Source of the DNA: Halorubellus salinus
Lineage (GTDB): Archaea; Halobacteriota; Halobacteria; Halobacteriales; Natrialbaceae
DNA length: 64,000 bases
Assembly: GCF_020567525.1 (NCBI RefSeq)
Contig: NZ_JAJCVI010000007.1
Coordinates: 124,001 to 188,000, forward strand
Direction: 5' to 3'
The translations under genes and the position numbers were made by a program. Below are positions 59,864-64,000 of this stretch, one piece after another. Each line of letters begins with the position of its first letter. The stretch's first letter is position 1. The notes under the pieces are model-generated. The model did not search any database, was not told the origin of the DNA, and saw nothing but the letters and a program-made list of their open reading frames with translations.

Positions 59864-60634
59864 TCACGCAGTGTTCAACATCCCCCCGTCGACGACCAAC
59901 GACGTCGCCGTGACGTACCGGGACATGTCGCTCGCGAGGAACACCGCCGCGTCCGCGACGTCAGACGGCTGGCCGAACCGCGCCAGCGGGATGGACGCGA
60001 GGTACTGGTCGTCCCGAGCCGTCCCGACCTGCGGGACGTCCTCGGTGGTCATCGCCGTCTCGATGATACCCGGATGGATCGCGTTCACGCGGATGCCGTC
60101 ACCCCCGAGCGCGTCCGCGAGAGCATACGACATAACCCGGACCGCCCCCTTGGACGCCGAGTACGGGACGAACCCGCCGACACCCACGATCCCCGCCTCG
60201 CTGGAGAGATTGACTATCGACCCCCCACCGTCGGCGACCATCTCCCGCGCCGCGACCTGCGACCCGAAGAACACCCCCTTGGCGTTCACGGCCATCGTCC
60301 GCTCGAAGTCGGCCTCCGTCACCTCGAGAACGGGCGTCGACTCACCGATGCCAGCATTGTTCACCATGACGTCGATACCGCCGAGCGTCGTCGCCGCCTC
60401 GACCGCAACCGCCAGGTCCGCGACGTCGGTGACGTCACACTCGACGTACTCGGCGGTCCCGCCGCGGTCCCGGATAAGCTCGTGGGTCGGGCCTCCCTCG
60501 CCTCGAGGTTCCTCCCGGAGGTCCGCGACGACGACGGACGCCCCGTGGTTCGCGAATCCCAACGCTATCGCACGCCCGATACCGCTCGACGCTCCGGTCA
60601 CGACCGCGACCTTCTCCGCAAGGAGCTCTGCCAT
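59864..60634 (-). CDS. short-chain dehydrogenase/reductase
   Basis: A 256-residue SDR enzyme. The dinucleotide motif TGASSGIG is at about 13-20, then NNAG near 91, a catalytic Ser in SIVNLSSEAG and Tyr-Lys in VPYSASKGA (about 151-159). It is complete and closest in pattern to 3-oxoacyl reductases or secondary-alcohol dehydrogenases. It is divergent from the acyl-CoA synthetase with 115 bases between. A minus-strand TATA-like ACTTATCTTTG (about 60668-60658) precedes it. It could act on the ketone/alcohol pair or on hydroxyacyl-CoA. Confidence 0.92.
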   Translation of the reverse strand: MAELLAEKVAVVTGASSGIGRAIALGFANHGASVVVADLREEPRGEGGPTHELIRDRGGTAEYVECDVTDVADLAVAVEAATTLGGIDVMVNNAGIGESTPVLEVTEADFERTMAVNAKGVFFGSQVAAREMVADGGGSIVNLSSEAGIVGVGGFVPYSASKGAVRVMSYALADALGGDGIRVNAIHPGIIETAMTTEDVPQVGTARDDQYLASIPLARFGQPSDVADAAVFLASDMSRYVTATSLVVDGGMLNTA

Positions 60635-60749
60635 ACCCGGCTCTTTCCGGCGAACAAAGATAAGTCTACGTCACACCTTCTCACGAAAGGCAGTACCATG
60701 GGAACACATATGCTGCCCGGTGAGAGACACTCCACCAAGGCGAAACCCC

Positions 60750-62495
60750 ATGAGCAAGCCACCGCGGTTGGACGCGTACCACTTCTACGAGGAGACGTTC
60801 GACGACTATGAGCAGCTACGAGAAGCCTTCGAGTGGGAGGTTCCGGAGCGCTTCAACGTCGCGGACTACGTCTGCGACCGCTGGGCGGCCCCCGGCGAGG
60901 AGCGTATCGCACTCTACGCGGAGGACGCCACCGGCGCCACCCGAACCATCACGTTCGATGCCCTGCGGTCGACGACCGACAGACTCGCCGGCTACCTCGA
61001 CGAGCAGGGCGTCGAGCGAGGCGACCGCGTCGGCATCGTCTCGCCGCAGCGACCCGAGACCGTGATAGCGCACATCGCCATCTGGAAGGTCGGCGCCGTC
61101 TCGGTCCCACTCAGCACCAAGTTCGGGCCCGACGCCATCAGGTACCGCCTCCGGGACTGCGAGGCCGTCGCCTGCCTCGTCGACGAAGCCGGCATCGACG
61201 CCTTCCGCGACGTCCGCGACGACCTCGAGCGCATGACGGCCGTCGTCACCATCGGCGACGTCGACCCCGCAGCCGACGAGCTTTCGCTCGAGACCGCGAT
61301 CGACGGTCGGGTCGACGACCACGACACGGTACCCACGCGAGCGGAGGACGACGCGGTCATCATCTACACGAGCGGCACCACTGGCGACCCGAAAGGAGTC
61401 AGGCACGCTCACCGGTTCTTCCTCGGCCACCTCCCGCTGTTCGTCACCGACATGCTCAACCTCTCTCTGCGTGACGACGACGTCTTCTGGATGCCCTCGG
61501 AGTGGGCGTGGATCGCGACGTTCGACATCATCTTCCCGCCGTTGTTCTATGGGAAGCCCGCGGTGGCGTACAACGGTGGGCGGTTCGACCCCGCGAAGGC
61601 GTTCGAGCTCGTCGACCGATACGACATCACGGTCTCGTTCGTGCCCCCGACCGCGTTACGGATGATGAAGGAGGTCGACGCCCCAGCCGACCGCTTCGAC
61701 CTCTCGAGCATGCGTACCATCGCGAGCGGCGGCGAGGCTCTCGACGTCTCCACGTACGAGTGGGCGCGGGAGACCTTCGGTGACGTCGCCGTCCACGAGG
61801 GCTACGGGCAGACGGAGGCCAACATGCTCGTCGCGAACTGCACGGCGCTCTTCGAAGCCAGGGCGGGGAAGATGGGTCGGGTCGGGCCGGGTCACGAGGT
61901 GGTCATCGTCGACGCGGAGACGGCCGAACCGACGGTCCCCGTCGGCGAGGTCGGCGAGATAGCGGTCCGGTACGAGGGCGACCCGGTATGCTTCAAGGAG
62001 TACTGGAACAAGCCCGAGAAGACCGCCGAGAAGGTCCAGAACGGGTACGTGCTGACGGAGGATCTCGGGTTCGTCGACGAGGACGGGTACTTCGAGTTCG
62101 TGAGTCGGAAGGACTACGTCATCATCAGTGCGGGGTACCGCATCGGGCCGGACGAGATAGAGGAGTCGCTCGTCGAGCACGCCGCGGTCGCGGACGCCGG
62201 CGTCATCGGCATCCCCGACGTGGAGCGCGGAGAGGTCCCGAAGGCGTTCGTGAAGCTGTCGGCGGGCCACGAGCCGAGCGACGACCTCGCGACGTCGCTC
62301 AAGGCGTTCGTCAAGGAGCGACTCGCGAAGTACGAGTACCCGCGCGAGATCGAGTTCGTGGACGCCCTCCCGACGACGTCCACCGGGAAGGTCGCGCGTC
62401 GCGAGCTCGAGGAGCGCGAAGCGCCAGCGCCAGAATCGACGGGCGAGGAACCGGGAGTGGACGACAGTGCGGGCGACGAGGAGGGTGCGCGATGA
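60750..62495 (+). CDS. acyl-CoA synthetase, medium-chain/aryl type
   Basis: A 581-residue adenylate-forming enzyme of the acetyl/medium-chain acyl-CoA synthetase group. It has an N-terminal lead (RFNVADYVCDRWA), then IIYTSGTTGDPKGVRH (about 204-219), MPSEWAWIATFD (acyl pocket), EGYGQTEANMLVANC, LTEDLGFVDEDGYFEFVSRK and the catalytic Lys in PTTSTGKVARREL (about 538-550). A 30-residue acidic tail ends it. The SDR gene follows with an ATGA overlap. EWAWIATFD-type enzymes use medium-chain or benzoate-like acids, which supports a substrate larger than acetate. Confidence 0.92.
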   Translation: MSKPPRLDAYHFYEETFDDYEQLREAFEWEVPERFNVADYVCDRWAAPGEERIALYAEDATGATRTITFDALRSTTDRLAGYLDEQGVERGDRVGIVSPQRPETVIAHIAIWKVGAVSVPLSTKFGPDAIRYRLRDCEAVACLVDEAGIDAFRDVRDDLERMTAVVTIGDVDPAADELSLETAIDGRVDDHDTVPTRAEDDAVIIYTSGTTGDPKGVRHAHRFFLGHLPLFVTDMLNLSLRDDDVFWMPSEWAWIATFDIIFPPLFYGKPAVAYNGGRFDPAKAFELVDRYDITVSFVPPTALRMMKEVDAPADRFDLSSMRTIASGGEALDVSTYEWARETFGDVAVHEGYGQTEANMLVANCTALFEARAGKMGRVGPGHEVVIVDAETAEPTVPVGEVGEIAVRYEGDPVCFKEYWNKPEKTAEKVQNGYVLTEDLGFVDEDGYFEFVSRKDYVIISAGYRIGPDEIEESLVEHAAVADAGVIGIPDVERGEVPKAFVKLSAGHEPSDDLATSLKAFVKERLAKYEYPREIEFVDALPTTSTGKVARRELEEREAPAPESTGEEPGVDDSAGDEEGAR

Positions 62496-63280
62496 CCGAC
62501 GTCGAGCGCGATGCGGTGTCGTACTCGCTGGACGGCGAGGTCGCGGTCGTCACGGGCGGGACGCGGGGTATCGGGCTGGCGATATCGGAGGCGTTCGCGG
62601 TGGCCGGTGCGACGGTCGTGCCGACGTCGCGAACCGCGGCCGACGTCGACGCCGCGGTCGAGCGCGTCGAAGCGACCGGCGCCGACGGCCTCGCGGTACC
62701 GACTGACGTCACCGACCCGGACGCGGTCGCGCACCTGTTCGCGGAGACGGTCGACGCGTTCGGTGGCGTGGACGTCCTCGTCAACAACGCCGGGGTGAAC
62801 CCCGACGGCGCCCTCGGGAAGCCCCAGGACGTGACCGACGACGAGTTCGGGTTCACCGTGGACGTGAACCTCCGTGGAGCGGCGCGCTGTCTCGCAGCGG
62901 CCGCGAGACGGTTCGAGGACAGTCCCGACGGTGGCGTCATCGTGAACGTCGCGAGCGTCGGCGGGGTCGTCGGCTTACCCCGGCAGCATCCCTACGTCGC
63001 GTCCAAGCACGGCATCGTCGGACTCACGAAGAGCGCGGCGCTCGACCTCGCACCGTCCGTGCGCGTGAACGCCGTCGCTCCGGGCTACGTGAAGACGGAC
63101 CTGATAGACGGCATCCGCGAGAACGACGACCTGCGAGCGTCCGTCCTCGACCGCACGCCGCTCGACCGGTTCGCCGAACCCGCGGAGATCGCGGCAGCCG
63201 TCTTGTTCCTCGCGAGCGACGCGTCGAGTTACGTCACGGGAACGACGCTCGCCGTCGACGGCGGGTGGACCGCCCAGTAG
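62492..63280 (+). CDS. short-chain dehydrogenase/reductase
   Basis: A 262-residue SDR enzyme. The dinucleotide motif TGGTRGIG is at about 22-29, then NNAG, a catalytic Ser in VNVASVGGV and Tyr-Lys in YVASKHG (about 169-175). It ends VTGTTLAVDGGWTAQ, as most 3-oxoacyl-type reductases do. It overlaps the acyl-CoA synthetase by ATGA and so should act on the CoA ester made by that enzyme. It converges with the enoyl-CoA hydratase gene. Confidence 0.92.
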   Translation: MTDVERDAVSYSLDGEVAVVTGGTRGIGLAISEAFAVAGATVVPTSRTAADVDAAVERVEATGADGLAVPTDVTDPDAVAHLFAETVDAFGGVDVLVNNAGVNPDGALGKPQDVTDDEFGFTVDVNLRGAARCLAAAARRFEDSPDGGVIVNVASVGGVVGLPRQHPYVASKHGIVGLTKSAALDLAPSVRVNAVAPGYVKTDLIDGIRENDDLRASVLDRTPLDRFAEPAEIAAAVLFLASDASSYVTGTTLAVDGGWTAQ

Positions 63281-63310
63281 CACGTGCCCAGCAACGACGC
63301 CGACGGGGAA

Positions 63311-64000
63311 TCAGAGGTCCGTCCAGTCGTCGAACTCCGGCTCGCGCTTGTCGAGGAACGCGCCGAAGCCCTCGTGGAGGTCGTCCGTCTCGAAGAGGAG
63401 CGCACCGAGCGCGGCCTCGAGCGCGAGCCCGGTGTCGAACGACGGTCGGGACTCGTTGATGACCTCCTTCGCGAACCAGAGCGCGACTGGCGCTCGCTCG
63501 GCCAGGGTGGCGGCCACGTCGGCGACCTCGTCGTCGAACGCGTCGTCTGGGAAGACGTCGGTCGCGAGCCCCATCTCGACGGCCTCCGCTGCGGGGACTG
63601 GTCGACCCGTCATCACGAGCTCCTTCGCTCGCAGGTCGCCGACGAGTCGGATGACGCGCTGGGTACCGCCGGCGCCCGGCATCCCGCCGAGCGTTATCTC
63701 CGGGAACCCGAACCGTGCGCGCTCGGCGGCGTAGATGAGGTCGCACGTGACGGCGAGTTCGAGGCCGCCACCGAACGCGTCGCCGTTGACCGCGGCGACG
63801 ACGGGCTTCGGGCCGCCCTCGATGGCTCGCTCGACGCGACCGAACGCCCGCCGGAACTCGCGCTTGAACCAGACGCCTGACCGTCCGTGGAACATGTCGA
63901 GTTCGGCCCCGGAGACGAACGCGTCCTCGCCCGCGCCGGTGACGACGACCACGCTCACCTGGTCCTCGTGCATCAGTGCTTCGACCGCGTCGGCGAGCTC
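63311..64000 (-). CDS. enoyl-CoA hydratase/isomerase (partial)
   Basis: The C-terminal 229 residues of a crotonase-family enzyme; the frame is open to the right edge, so the first 25-35 residues are missing. VVVTGAGEDAFVSGAELDM forms the first oxyanion segment, VAAVNGDAFGGGLELAVTCD the second, and the catalytic Glu pair can be placed in FPEITLGGMPGAGGTQR. The end FLDKREPEFDDWTDL is typical. It hydrates enoyl-CoA or isomerises it. It converges with the SDR gene and completes a beta-oxidation-like set. Confidence 0.92.
   Translation of the reverse strand, partial: ELADAVEALMHEDQVSVVVVTGAGEDAFVSGAELDMFHGRSGVWFKREFRRAFGRVERAIEGGPKPVVAAVNGDAFGGGLELAVTCDLIYAAERARFGFPEITLGGMPGAGGTQRVIRLVGDLRAKELVMTGRPVPAAEAVEMGLATDVFPDDAFDDEVADVAATLAERAPVALWFAKEVINESRPSFDTGLALEAALGALLFETDDLHEGFGAFLDKREPEFDDWTDL

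Overview
The window is chromosomal DNA of a halophilic archaeon (class Halobacteria). It is GC-rich, its proteins are strongly acidic, and many genes have a TATA-like box about 25 bases before a start codon with little or no leader. Its families are typical of haloarchaea: TrmB, a HalX response regulator, a Bat-type HTH regulator, Tat lipoproteins and RND/MMPL exporters with Asp-rich loops. Genus and species cannot be told from the sequence alone. No rRNA, tRNA or CRISPR array was seen.

Layout. 0-9 kb: an RND exporter with a TrmB regulator, and an operon of a zinc-ribbon membrane protein, a TetR regulator, a MATE exporter and an unknown protein. One 18-bp palindrome lies at both promoters, so this looks like a single TetR regulon. 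A second TetR gene and the C-terminal scrap of an HtpX protease follow. 9-12 kb: a DUF4166/YndJ pair and an arsR-arsM arsenic methylation operon. 12-17 kb: an ATPase with a DUF234 end, a tyrosine recombinase, an acidic unknown protein and decayed DNA, probably an old integrated element. 17-19.5 kb: two divergent peptide-type ABC permeases without their ATPases or binding protein.

19.5-41 kb is a sensing and envelope region. It holds a sensor-domain membrane protein, an ABC exporter, two winged-helix regulators, a histidine kinase/Bat operon, an RDD protein with a 7TM histidine kinase, tiny membrane proteins, a LURP-one protein, a membrane glycosyltransferase, a second RND exporter, a PQQ-propeller lipoprotein, a cytochrome P450, a HalX response regulator and another 7TM kinase. 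Five promoters here share the palindrome GTYTC-N7-GARAC at an almost constant distance from the start codon. Three oppositely oriented genes share a different element, CCTCTAG-N-WATC. I read this as an undescribed regulon.

41-43 kb is degraded, with an SMC-related pseudogene. 43-64 kb is a catabolic region: a winged-helix regulator beside a zinc alcohol dehydrogenase, a complete Liv-type ABC transporter, an acetoacetate-decarboxylase-like protein, two acyl-CoA synthetases, a three-gene HyuA/HyuB/gamma carboxylase of the acetone/acetophenone carboxylase type, an iron alcohol dehydrogenase, a MaoC hydratase, two short-chain dehydrogenases and an enoyl-CoA hydratase cut by the window end. Together they suggest uptake and oxidation of an alcohol or ketone through ATP-dependent carboxylation, CoA activation and beta-oxidation-like steps. 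The substrate is not known.
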